A DNA stretch of 18,588 nt from Candidatus Omnitrophota bacterium (GTDB taxonomy: Bacteria > Omnitrophota > Gorgyraeia > Zapsychrales > Zapsychraceae): positions 1-18,588 of the forward strand of contig JAGYNW010000016.1 in NCBI GenBank assembly GCA_018399915.1. The letters run 5' to 3'. The notes under the pieces were generated by a model. The model was not told where the DNA came from. It saw only the letters and a program-made list of their open reading frames with translations, and searched no databases. Of this stretch, positions 7,864 to 15,256 are shown piece by piece. The stretch's first letter is position 1. Each line of letters begins with the position of its first letter. Position numbers and translations under genes: made by a program.

Positions 7864-8935
7864 AGAAATATACCTTGCTCATATCAAAAACTATGTCCAT
7901 ATCCCTATTAACATCAGGCCGATTATGCGCGCCTACGCGCGCAATAAAAATATTCTTACCAGAATTCAAATGCAAATAGACTTCCGAACCCAAAGGCTCG
8001 ACCACTTCACAAACAGCCCGTACGGTGTTATCCGGAGCTGCCTCTGAAACAAATAAACGATCATAGATATTTTCAGCTCTCACGCCAAAAATAACCTTCT
8101 TTCCTTCATAGGGAGCAATTTTTTTGTACATCTCTTCTACCAGCTTGACCTGAAATTTGCCTTCATTAAAATAATATTTTCGCTCTTTCTTTATGATCAT
8201 GCCTTCCATCAAATTGATGGGAGGCGTTCCCAAAAAAGACGCGACAAATTTATTTGCCGGTTTATCATATATCGTCATTGGATCCGCGCATTGCTGCATT
8301 TTGCCATCTTTCATAACGACAATCCGATCCCCCAAGGTCAAGGCTTCGGTTTGATCATGCGTCACATACACAAAGGTCGTCTGTAGCCGCATCCTCAGCT
8401 TATGGATCTGCGCCCGCATCAAAACCCTCAATTTCGCATCCAGATTACTCAAAGGTTCGTCAAACAAAAAGGCCTCCGGCTTTCTTACGATGGCCCGGCC
8501 TAAAGCCACTCTTTGCCGCTCACCACCGGAAAGTTGTTTTGGCCTTCGATCCAACATCTTTTTAATGCCTAAAACGTCCGAGGCCTCATTAACCCTGCGG
8601 TCGATCTCACTTTTAGGATATTTCCTTAACCTGAGGCCAAAAGACATATTCTCATAAACCGTCATATGCGGATAAAGCGCATAATTCTGAAAGACCATGG
8701 CGATATCGCGGTCCTTAGGAGGGACATCATTGACTTTCTTGGCCCCGATCCAAAGGTCACCGCGGGTCATCTCTTCCAATCCGGCGATCATGCGCAATGT
8801 CGTTGACTTGCCGCAGCCTGAGGGACCGACTATGACCATAAATTCCCTGTTCTCAATGCCAATGTTGACATTGTCGACAGCAAGTATGCCCCCATGATAT
8901 TCTTTTGTCACATTTTTTAAACTTATCTGGGCCAC
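7832..8935 (-). CDS. ABC transporter ATP-binding protein of the MalK/UgpC/MsmK sugar-importer family
   Basis: 367 aa, the usual length of the family. It powers import of sugars or glycerol-3-phosphate-type solutes when docked on two permease subunits. Motifs in order are Walker A GPSGCGKST (37-45), Q-loop VFQNYALYPH (Gln83), signature LSGGERQRV (135-143), Walker B AFLFDEP (155-161), D-loop SNLDAKLR, and switch histidine THDQTEA (His193). A C-terminal TOBE/regulatory domain (about 240-360) contains the typical FGVRAENI. The start codon is GTG. No permease or binding protein is adjacent, so it may serve several importers, as MsmK does in other bacteria. Downstream it overlaps the first diguanylate cyclase gene by 32 nt. 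Confidence 0.9.
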   Translation of the reverse strand: MAQISLKNVTKEYHGGILAVDNVNIGIENREFMVIVGPSGCGKSTTLRMIAGLEEMTRGDLWIGAKKVNDVPPKDRDIAMVFQNYALYPHMTVYENMSFGLRLRKYPKSEIDRRVNEASDVLGIKKMLDRRPKQLSGGERQRVALGRAIVRKPEAFLFDEPLSNLDAKLRVLMRAQIHKLRMRLQTTFVYVTHDQTEALTLGDRIVVMKDGKMQQCADPMTIYDKPANKFVASFLGTPPINLMEGMIIKKERKYYFNEGKFQVKLVEEMYKKIAPYEGKKVIFGVRAENIYDRLFVSEAAPDNTVRAVCEVVEPLGSEVYLHLNSGKNIFIARVGAHNRPDVNRDMDIVFDMSKVYFFDCETEKTIV

Positions 8936-8983
8936 AATATTTTATATCTTTAAATTAATGGTTGGCTATTAGTTTGTGTGGGT

Positions 8984-9012
8984 ATTTTATTAAAAAAAGG
9001 GGAATAAAACAA
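8984..9012 (-). promoter_or_regulatory. Candidate promoter for the ABC ATPase-diguanylate cyclase operon
   Basis: Minus strand: -35 TTGTTT (9012-9007), 17-nt spacer, -10 TAAAAT (8989-8984; five of six positions). The predicted start near 8977 gives a short leader of about 42 nt to the GTG at 8935. The -35 box is weak. It sits in the 109-nt gap after accD, which otherwise shows only AT-rich sequence. Confidence 0.38.
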
Positions 9013-9044
9013 CTGATTTCTTGGCAATAAATTGATTATTGATA

Positions 9045-9896
9045 TTATTTCTTCTTTTTTCCGCAAAATGCAATGGTTTTAGCGATCATATCCTTAAGGG
9101 CTTTTCTTTCCACGATCATATCGATCAAACCATGGGCCAGTAAAAATTCAGACCTCTGAAACCCTTCCGGCAACTTTTGCCGGATTGTTTGCTCAATAAC
9201 CCTCGGTCCGGCAAAACCGATTAATGCCTTAGGTTCTGCCATGATAATATCGCCTATACCTGCAAAAGAAGCCATGATTCCTGCCATGGTGGGATTTGTC
9301 AAAACAGAGATATAAAGCAAGTCCTTTTCGGCATGCTTAGCGAGCGCGGAACAAGTTTTGGCCATCTGCATCAAAGAAAAAATGCCTTCATACATCCTGG
9401 CACCTCCGCCCGAGCCGGAGACAATAACAACGGGAAGGTCATTGGCTGTTGCATATTCCACCACACGGGTGATGCGTTCACCAACAACAGAACCCATGGA
9501 ACCCATAATAAAGCGTGAATCTGTAACCGCAATGGCCACGTCTTTTCCCTGAATCTTGCCATATCCAGTAAGGACAGCGTCTTTCATGCCCGTGGCCTTT
9601 TGATCCCCTTCAATTTTCTGCTTATAAGTTTTAGGCCCTTTGAATTTCAAAGGATCTTTGGATTTCAGATCCGGGTCCATCTCTTGAAAAGTGCCTCTAT
9701 CAAGGAGAGAATGAACTCTTTCTTTGGCCGTCATGGAAAGATGGCATCCGCATTTACGACAAATACGCAGTCCATCCTGAAGTTCTTTTTTATAGAGGGG
9801 AGCCGAACAATCCGGGCATTTGATCCAAAGACCGGCGGGAATATCTTTCTTCTTAACGTTAACAAGAGTATATTTTTTGCGACCGAATAATGACAT
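9045..9896 (-). CDS. accD: Acetyl-CoA carboxylase carboxyltransferase subunit beta
   Basis: 283 aa, normal length. AccD with AccA transfers CO2 from carboxybiotin to acetyl-CoA, giving malonyl-CoA for fatty-acid synthesis. The N-terminal four-cysteine zinc ribbon is complete (CPDC at 27-30 and CRKC at 46-49). The crotonase-like core shows TDSRFIMGSMGSVVGE, SGSGGGARMYEG, the PTMAGIMASFA block and the AEPKALIGFAGPRVIEQTI motif. The C-terminus is short and lysine-rich. It is monocistronic or first in its unit: an upstream promoter lies in the 104-nt gap after the DUF1015 gene, and accA is not in the window. Confidence 0.95.
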   Translation of the reverse strand: MSLFGRKKYTLVNVKKKDIPAGLWIKCPDCSAPLYKKELQDGLRICRKCGCHLSMTAKERVHSLLDRGTFQEMDPDLKSKDPLKFKGPKTYKQKIEGDQKATGMKDAVLTGYGKIQGKDVAIAVTDSRFIMGSMGSVVGERITRVVEYATANDLPVVIVSGSGGGARMYEGIFSLMQMAKTCSALAKHAEKDLLYISVLTNPTMAGIMASFAGIGDIIMAEPKALIGFAGPRVIEQTIRQKLPEGFQRSEFLLAHGLIDMIVERKALKDMIAKTIAFCGKKKK

Positions 9897-9975
9897 GATA
9901 TATAAATTCTTTAGCTGAAAATCTTTTCCTTATCCTAATAAGACTTCACCTACCTGGCCTGCAAGAGCCCTTACA

Positions 9976-10004
9976 TTAATATAACACAATCCGCCTTTTG
10001 TCAA
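9976..10004 (-). promoter_or_regulatory. Promoter for accD, overlapping the stop of the upstream gene
   Basis: Minus strand: a perfect -35 TTGACA at 10004-9999, the first four bases of which overlap the TGA stop (10003-10001) of the DUF1015 gene. Two -10 readings are possible: TATTAA at 9981-9976 (17-nt spacer), or TATATT at 9983-9978 (15-nt spacer) with an upstream TGT resembling an extended -10. The leader to the accD ATG at 9896 would be about 75 nt. Confidence 0.58.
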
Positions 10005-11266
10005 TCCATCTTATGAACGGTCAATCCTGACAAAACCTTAGGATAAAAATAGGTGGTCTTCGGTGGCATGGTTTCCCCATTTAAAGCAATGGATTTCAAC
10101 TGTGAGATCTTCACCGGGTTCATAATAAACCCGCAATCTGATTCGTGGCTATCTACTTTATGGATCACTTCATTAATATCATTCGTGTACTCGATATCAT
10201 CCGAGGGGATACCCACGCGATCAAAAATAAGCGATTTCAAAATCATTGCATCAAGTTTCCGGTATTCCTTAGAACCTTCTTTAATATACTTATCAATGAC
10301 CATCCGATTTTTAAGCCTTAACAATAACGCGCCCTGTAAAGTATATAATCCAAAGGCATGTTCGTTGCGTCCAGCTTTGGCGATTAAAATGGAAAGATCG
10401 TCTTTATTTTTAACCTTATCAATGCGGAAATACTCTTCCAGAAAGTCAAGTTCCTGAGGCAACTGCTTCACAATGCGGTGCATCGGGAAGATTTGCAAAC
10501 CCTTGGAATCAATATTCGTAAAATAGGTCATAACATAGTTAAAGGATTCATTTCCGGTTACCGCGCTCTTTCTTTGCGCTTTTTGACGCCGATATTCTTG
10601 AGCGACTTTGTAGCGATGATGTCCATCCGCTATAAATAATTGCTGTCCTTGAACTGACTGATCAATCTCCTGGATCAAACTCTCATCATCAAGCCGCCAA
10701 AGTTGATGCTTGACACCCAAATCATCTTCCACGCTGATCAAAGGAGTCGTTGATAGTACGTGTTTAGTGAAAATCTTTTCCGCCTTTTTATGCTTGTCCG
10801 AATAGCAGACAAAGATCGAACTGAGATTTGCACTTAGGGCTTTGGTCAAGCGTAGCCGATCATCAACCGCCTTAGAGTGGGTATTTTCATGAGGATAAAC
10901 CTTAGATTCCTCTTCATCTGCCAATTCCATCAAAGAAATAAAGCCCATGCGCGAATACTTCTGGCCAACAACCTTATAATCCTGCTTATAAAAATATATA
11001 CTCGGCTTTTCATCCTGGACCATAACACCTTTCTCTAACCATTGCGTAAAGGTCTTTTTCGCTCGCGTATATTTATTGTTCGCCTTATCATCTGAAGGTT
11101 TTTCTTTATTATAGTCTATATGCGTAAAGTTATACGGACTGAGATTCAAAAGACGCGTCTGTTCTTCTTCCGAGATAACATCATAGGGCGGGGAAATGAC
11201 TTTTTCAAAATCTTTAATTTTTTTGATATTGTAGAAAAGTGATTTAAATGGTTTAATGACTGACAT
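10001..11266 (-). CDS. DUF1015 family protein
   Basis: 421 aa, typical family length. Conserved marks are the N-terminal SPPYDVIS (25-32), a block YPHENTHSKAVDDRLRL (124-140), and DGHHRYKVA (214-222), followed by a region with a YVMTYFTN strand and a C-terminal block ending in PPKTTYFYPK. No signal peptide or membrane helix is seen, so it is probably cytoplasmic. The DGHHR motif resembles the phosphate-binding motif of ParB/SerK-like folds; a kinase or nucleotide-binding role is speculation. The start ATG is at 11266, 21 nt after the VanZ-like gene stop, and the last bases double as part of the accD promoter. The biochemical function of this family is not established to my knowledge. Confidence 0.85.
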   Translation of the reverse strand: MSVIKPFKSLFYNIKKIKDFEKVISPPYDVISEEEQTRLLNLSPYNFTHIDYNKEKPSDDKANNKYTRAKKTFTQWLEKGVMVQDEKPSIYFYKQDYKVVGQKYSRMGFISLMELADEEESKVYPHENTHSKAVDDRLRLTKALSANLSSIFVCYSDKHKKAEKIFTKHVLSTTPLISVEDDLGVKHQLWRLDDESLIQEIDQSVQGQQLFIADGHHRYKVAQEYRRQKAQRKSAVTGNESFNYVMTYFTNIDSKGLQIFPMHRIVKQLPQELDFLEEYFRIDKVKNKDDLSILIAKAGRNEHAFGLYTLQGALLLRLKNRMVIDKYIKEGSKEYRKLDAMILKSLIFDRVGIPSDDIEYTNDINEVIHKVDSHESDCGFIMNPVKISQLKSIALNGETMPPKTTYFYPKVLSGLTVHKMD

Positions 11267-11287
11267 TTTTATCTTTGTTTTTTGAAT

Positions 11288-11665
11288 TTATAAAAATTTA
11301 CTTTTATTTAATATGCAGTAAAAAATGCCCCCCAGCAATCCGCCTGCGGAATCGGCTAAGACATCCAAAAAAGAAGCCTCTCTTCCGGGAACAAAAAACT
11401 GATGAAATTCATCACTGACACCATAAATAAAAGACCCTAAAAAAATAAAAAAAAGAACCCTCCGCAAATTAAATCCGGCAAACGTTTGCGCAATAGCCCT
11501 GCCCAACAAAAAACCGAATGGCATAAACTCGATCATATGCAGAATTTTATCAACTTTTGCAACTGTTATGCCTGACGGCCCTCCGGGCCAGGAAGATATA
11601 TAAAAAATCATAACAGAATACAGGCAGAGAGGAAACCAAAATCTAAGAATTTTCCTTGCGCTCAT
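11288..11665 (-). CDS. VanZ-like membrane protein
   Basis: 125 aa, mostly hydrophobic, with three or four membrane helices (roughly 8-24, 40-62, 68-84 and 105-119). VanZ-like family marks are DKILHMIEFMPFGFLLGRA (39-57) and SDEFHQFFVPGREASFLDVLADSAGG (about 83-108), with the conserved His/Glu/Asp residues facing the membrane surface. VanZ itself affects teicoplanin resistance, but most family members, like this one, have no known job and no resistance genes nearby. It is 23 nt downstream of fmdB and 21 nt upstream of the DUF1015 gene, so it is probably in the same transcript. No strong ribosome site is visible. Confidence 0.85.
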   Translation of the reverse strand: MSARKILRFWFPLCLYSVMIFYISSWPGGPSGITVAKVDKILHMIEFMPFGFLLGRAIAQTFAGFNLRRVLFFIFLGSFIYGVSDEFHQFFVPGREASFLDVLADSAGGLLGGIFYCILNKSKFL

Positions 11666-11688
11666 AAATATATTGATAAAAGGCTCCC

Positions 11689-11970
11689 CTACTCTGAATG
11701 GCTAGGACAACTTTTCGCTGCGGGGCAGGTTTTGCATTCCCCTGCCGGTTCACTCTTTGCGGGTGCCGCTGGCTTAGGAGCTTCTTTCTTTTTATAATCT
11801 GTTTCATAAAAGCCGCTGCCTTTGAAGATCAATCCACTACCCGCACCAATAAGCCTTGTCAAGCGGCTCTTACCGCATTCGGGGCATTTCCTCAGTTTCT
11901 TATCAAGCATAGATTGAAAAATCTCAAAAAAATGGCTGCACGCCTGGCACTCATATTGATATGTTGGCAT
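11689..11970 (-). CDS. FmdB-family zinc-ribbon protein with an extra C-terminal CxxC
   Basis: 93 aa. The N-terminal 45 residues are a standard FmdB regulatory zinc ribbon: MPTYQYECQAC with the first CxxC, then KCPEC with the second. The GSGFYETDY motif after it is also typical. A proline/alanine/lysine linker (about 63-76) leads to a cysteine-rich tail with CKTC and one further Cys, which may bind a second metal. The name comes from a regulator of amidase expression; the general role is uncertain. Its ribosome site (AGGA about 8 nt upstream) lies in the 41-nt gap after dnaJ, so it may be read through from the chaperone operon. Confidence 0.85.
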   Translation of the reverse strand: MPTYQYECQACSHFFEIFQSMLDKKLRKCPECGKSRLTRLIGAGSGLIFKGSGFYETDYKKKEAPKPAAPAKSEPAGECKTCPAAKSCPSHSE

Positions 11971-12011
11971 TGACTTTTTCCTTCTTATGGTTTATCAAAA
12001 GTTCCCAAATG

Positions 12012-13169
12012 CTATTTAAACACATTTTTGATTTTATCAGTGATCTTTTCATCCTTCATATTAATATTCTTGATCCCGCTGACATCAGCGTACTCTCTTA
12101 AAAGCCTTTTCTGCTCAGCCGACATCTTCTTAGGCACCTGCAACATAACCTTAACATATTGCTGCCCTCGGTTACCCCGTCGCAAATCTGGCATGCCTTT
12201 GCCTTTTAAGCGAAAAACCTCCCCACTCTGGGTGCCGGCTGGAATCTTCATGCTTACTTTACCGTCGATAGTGGGAACCGAAACCTCCCCGCCTAAAGCA
12301 GCGATTGAAAAGTCCAAGAGGAGCTGTGAATGAAGATCATCTCCGTCTCTTCGGAAAGTCTTATGCGGCAAGACCCGGATATAGAGGTACAGATCTCCCG
12401 GACCTCCCGGACCTATTTCCCCTTCATTCCTGACCCGCAACCTGGATGTATTATCCACCCCTGCGGGTATAGTGATATCAATATTCCGGGAAACATGCAC
12501 AGCACCTTTGCCGCCACACTTAGGGCATCTTTCAATAATTGTCTTTCCGCGGCCTCCGCAAGCCGAACAAGTTTGCTGCATGCGGAAAAAACCGCTCGAC
12601 ATCATTACCTGGCCATGTCCCTGGCAGGTGCCACAAATCTTTAAAGAAGTCCCGTCTTTAGCCCCGGTACCTTTACAATCTTTGCAATGTTCATTCCGCG
12701 GAATTTTTAATTTCTTGTGGATCCCGGAAAAGGCCTCCTCCAGAGTGATCTCTGTCTCGTATTGAATATCTCTTCCCCTTCTCGGCCGATTCGAAGACCT
12801 TCCTCCCGTTGAAAAGAAATCAAAACCGCCGGCACCGCCCCCGCCGCCAAAGATCTGACTAAAAATATCGCCCAACCCGGATTCGCCAAAGACACTGCTG
12901 AAATCGGCCCCGCCAAAAATATCATCCGTTGTAAAATTCTGATCGATCCCCGCGTGCCCATACTGATCATACATCTGTCGCTTTTTAGGATCCGATAAAA
13001 CACCATACGCCTCAGAGATCTCTTTAAACTTCTCTTCAGCTTGTGCCTTCTTATCCTCAGGGACCCGGTCCGGATGATGTTTGAGCGCTAAAGAACGATA
13101 TTTCTTCTTAATCTGCTGCGCTGTTGCATTTTTTTCAACTCCTAAAATCTCGTAATAATCTTTTTTCAT
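12012..13169 (-). CDS. dnaJ: Chaperone DnaJ (Hsp40)
   Basis: 385 aa, complete type-I DnaJ. It delivers unfolded clients to DnaK and stimulates its ATPase. The J-domain (1-70) carries the essential HPD at 32-34. A Gly/Phe-rich linker (about 84-125) contains a run of glycines. The zinc domain has all four CxxCxGxG repeats (Cys162/165, 179/182, 201/204, 215/218). Two C-terminal beta domains follow, with the typical IPAGVDNTSRLRVRNEGE and FRLKGKGMPDLRRGNRGQ. It is the last chaperone gene of the operon and is separated from dnaK by a 95-nt gap containing a strong hairpin. An AAGG ribosome site lies about 5 nt before the ATG. Confidence 0.96.
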   Translation of the reverse strand: MKKDYYEILGVEKNATAQQIKKKYRSLALKHHPDRVPEDKKAQAEEKFKEISEAYGVLSDPKKRQMYDQYGHAGIDQNFTTDDIFGGADFSSVFGESGLGDIFSQIFGGGGGAGGFDFFSTGGRSSNRPRRGRDIQYETEITLEEAFSGIHKKLKIPRNEHCKDCKGTGAKDGTSLKICGTCQGHGQVMMSSGFFRMQQTCSACGGRGKTIIERCPKCGGKGAVHVSRNIDITIPAGVDNTSRLRVRNEGEIGPGGPGDLYLYIRVLPHKTFRRDGDDLHSQLLLDFSIAALGGEVSVPTIDGKVSMKIPAGTQSGEVFRLKGKGMPDLRRGNRGQQYVKVMLQVPKKMSAEQKRLLREYADVSGIKNINMKDEKITDKIKNVFK

Positions 13170-13192
13170 AATAGCCTTAGCGTATGTCTCTT

Positions 13193-13241
13193 AAAAATCA
13201 GAAGCCAGATGACCTTTAAGGATTTGGTCATCTGACTACTG
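13193..13241 (-). terminator. Hairpin with T-run between dnaK and dnaJ (attenuator or processing site)
   Basis: On the minus strand the arm CAGTAGTCAGATGACC (13241-13226), an 11-nt loop and the arm GGTCATCTGGCTTCTG (13214-13199) form a 16-bp stem with one U-U mismatch and one G-U pair. The inner 9 bp are perfect. It is followed by A and TTTTT (13198-13193). The form is that of an intrinsic terminator, but the T-run is short and dnaJ follows. Partial termination, or an RNA stability/processing element setting the dnaK to dnaJ ratio, is the likelier role. Confidence 0.65.
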
Positions 13242-13264
13242 AATCCTCATTCATAATTTCATTT

Positions 13265-15193
13265 TTATTTATCGTCTTCAGCCTTAAAATCTGCGTCAAT
13301 GACGTCATCATCTTTTTTGTCAGAAGAAGACTCTTGTTGTCCTTGCTCTGAGCCTGCAGGCTGCTCCTCTGCACCCGTGCCTTCTTGGGCGCCGCCTGCC
13401 TGTGCTTGCTGTTGCGCTGAGGCCTTGTAAACTTCTTCACCCAATTTTTGGCTGGCTTTTTGAAGCACTTCCATTTGGGCTTTGATCTTTTCTGTATCTT
13501 TTGTCTCAATGGTCTTTTTCAAAGCTTCCATCTCTTTTTCAATGTTTGCTTTATCATCAGCCGAAATCTTATCGCCATGTTCTTTCAAGGATTTTTCCGT
13601 GGCAAATAGAATGGTATTGGCCATATTATGCACTTCCACTTCTTCTTTTTTCTTTTTATCCTCTTCTGAGTACTTTTCGGCTTCCTTAACCATCTTTTCA
13701 ATATCTTCTTCCGACAATTTCGTAGGAGCTGTAATTTTAATAGACTGCTCCTTGCCGGTCCCTTTATCCTTGGCTGATACATGAACGATGCCATCTCTAT
13801 CAATATCAAAAGAGACTTCGATCTGCGGAACACCTCTTGGCGCCGGAGGGATTCCCACGAGATCAAAACGGCCCAATTCCGTATTATCTGCTGCCATCTG
13901 CCGTTCACCCTGTAAAACCCTAATGGTCACAGCGGACTGATTATCGTCCGCGGTTGAGAACACCTGACTCTTTTTGACCGGCACGGTCGTGTTCCTTTCG
14001 ATCAATTTAGTACAAACCCCTCCCAGTGTCTCAATTCCCAAAGAAAGAGGAGTGACGTCCAAAAGCAATACTTCTTTGGCGTCACCTTTAATAATCCCGG
14101 ATTGAATCGCTGCGCCCAGAGCAACACATTCCATAGGGTCAATCCCGCCTTCGATCTTTTGGCCTACCTCTTTTTCCACAAACTGCTGAACGATCGGCAT
14201 TCTAGTAGGCCCGCCAACTAAAATAACCCTGGCTACTTTAATATCTTCGCCTAATTTTTTGCTGGCATCCTGCATTGCCGTAACAATCGGTTGACGGCAT
14301 TTCTCGACAATAGGAGACACTAGACTTTCCAGCTTAGCCCTTTCGATGGTCAAATTAAGATGTTTAGGCCCGGACGCATCTGCTGTAATAAACGGAAGAT
14401 TAATGTCTGTGGAGATCGTGCTGGAAAGCTCCACTTTTGCCTTTTCCGCTGCTTCCCGCAAACGCTGAAAGGCCATCTTGTCATTGCTAAGGTCGACACC
14501 GGACTCTTTCTTAAACTCTTCAATAATATATCCAATCAAAGCATTGTCCATATCAGTACCCCCCAGATGATTATCTCCGCTGGTGGACAAAACCTCAAAA
14601 GTCGCTGCCTTATGTTCTTCGTCCCATCCCATATCAAGAATGGTTACATCCAATGTTCCTCCTCCGAAATCAAAGACCATGATCTGCTGTTCCTTACCGG
14701 CCTTGTCGATCCCGTAGGCCAAACAGGCTGCCGTTGGTTCATTGATGATGCGTAAAACCTTTAAGCCTGCGATCTCTCCGGCATCTTTGGTTGCCTGTCT
14801 TTGATTATCATTGAAGTAAGCAGGAACCGTGATAACCGCCTCATCCACGGTTTCTCCCAAATATTTTTCTGCATCCGCTTTGATCTTTTGTAAAATGAAC
14901 GCGCTGATCTGTTGCGGGGTGAAAGATTTTCCTGTCACTTCAAACTTATGATTGGTTCCCATTTTCCGCTTAGCGGCATAAATAGTGCCCTCGGAGTTAA
15001 CTGGCGCCTGCCTGCGGGCCGGCTCGCCGACCAAACGCTCGCCGTCTTTAGTGAAAGCCACGAAAGACGGAAATGCCTTTCCTGACGCAACCCCGGCTCC
15101 TTCAGCTGAAGGGATAATAACAGCTCTACCACCTTCCATAACAGCCGCTGCCGAGTTGGAAGTTCCTAAATCAATTCCTATTGCTTTTCCCAT
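13265..15193 (-). CDS. dnaK: Chaperone DnaK (Hsp70)
   Basis: 642 aa, full length. This ATP-driven chaperone binds exposed hydrophobic segments. The nucleotide-binding domain (about 1-385) has IGIDLGTSNS, VFDFGGGTLDVTIL and VGGPTRMP. The linker VLLLDVTPLSL and the substrate-binding domain with GERQMAADN and PPAPRGVPQIEVSFDID follow, then a helical lid and a Gln/Gly/Ser-rich tail ending near DDVIDADF. After KRKMG the protein lacks the roughly 23-residue insert of E. coli-type DnaK. It has SEGAGVASGKAFPS where most bacterial proteins have AEGxRTTPS. The start is fixed by a consensus ribosome site 6 nt upstream. It sits between grpE and dnaJ. Confidence 0.97.
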   Translation of the reverse strand: MGKAIGIDLGTSNSAAAVMEGGRAVIIPSAEGAGVASGKAFPSFVAFTKDGERLVGEPARRQAPVNSEGTIYAAKRKMGTNHKFEVTGKSFTPQQISAFILQKIKADAEKYLGETVDEAVITVPAYFNDNQRQATKDAGEIAGLKVLRIINEPTAACLAYGIDKAGKEQQIMVFDFGGGTLDVTILDMGWDEEHKAATFEVLSTSGDNHLGGTDMDNALIGYIIEEFKKESGVDLSNDKMAFQRLREAAEKAKVELSSTISTDINLPFITADASGPKHLNLTIERAKLESLVSPIVEKCRQPIVTAMQDASKKLGEDIKVARVILVGGPTRMPIVQQFVEKEVGQKIEGGIDPMECVALGAAIQSGIIKGDAKEVLLLDVTPLSLGIETLGGVCTKLIERNTTVPVKKSQVFSTADDNQSAVTIRVLQGERQMAADNTELGRFDLVGIPPAPRGVPQIEVSFDIDRDGIVHVSAKDKGTGKEQSIKITAPTKLSEEDIEKMVKEAEKYSEEDKKKKEEVEVHNMANTILFATEKSLKEHGDKISADDKANIEKEMEALKKTIETKDTEKIKAQMEVLQKASQKLGEEVYKASAQQQAQAGGAQEGTGAEEQPAGSEQGQQESSSDKKDDDVIDADFKAEDDK

Positions 15194-15199
15194 ATCTTT

Positions 15200-15206
15200 C
15201 CTCCTT
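15200..15206 (-). promoter_or_regulatory. Consensus Shine-Dalgarno of dnaK
   Basis: AAGGAGG on the minus strand, 6 nt before the dnaK ATG at 15193. It is the strongest ribosome site in the window; grpE and dnaJ have weaker ones. This fits higher translation of DnaK than of its co-chaperones from the shared transcript. Confidence 0.8.
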
Positions 15207-15256
15207 CTACGCTTTTATATCTTCACGTAATATGCGGTAAGAATAGCCTTTTAGAG

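Noticed and set aside
9025..9041. Inverted repeat CAATAA/TTATTG after accD
   Set aside because: Only a 6-bp A/T stem and no T-run; expected by chance in AT-rich intergenic DNA.
15194..15256. A possible second CIRCE or promoter before dnaK
   Set aside because: No TTAGCACTC-like arm and no well-spaced hexamers in the 63-nt grpE-dnaK gap; only the strong ribosome site is present.
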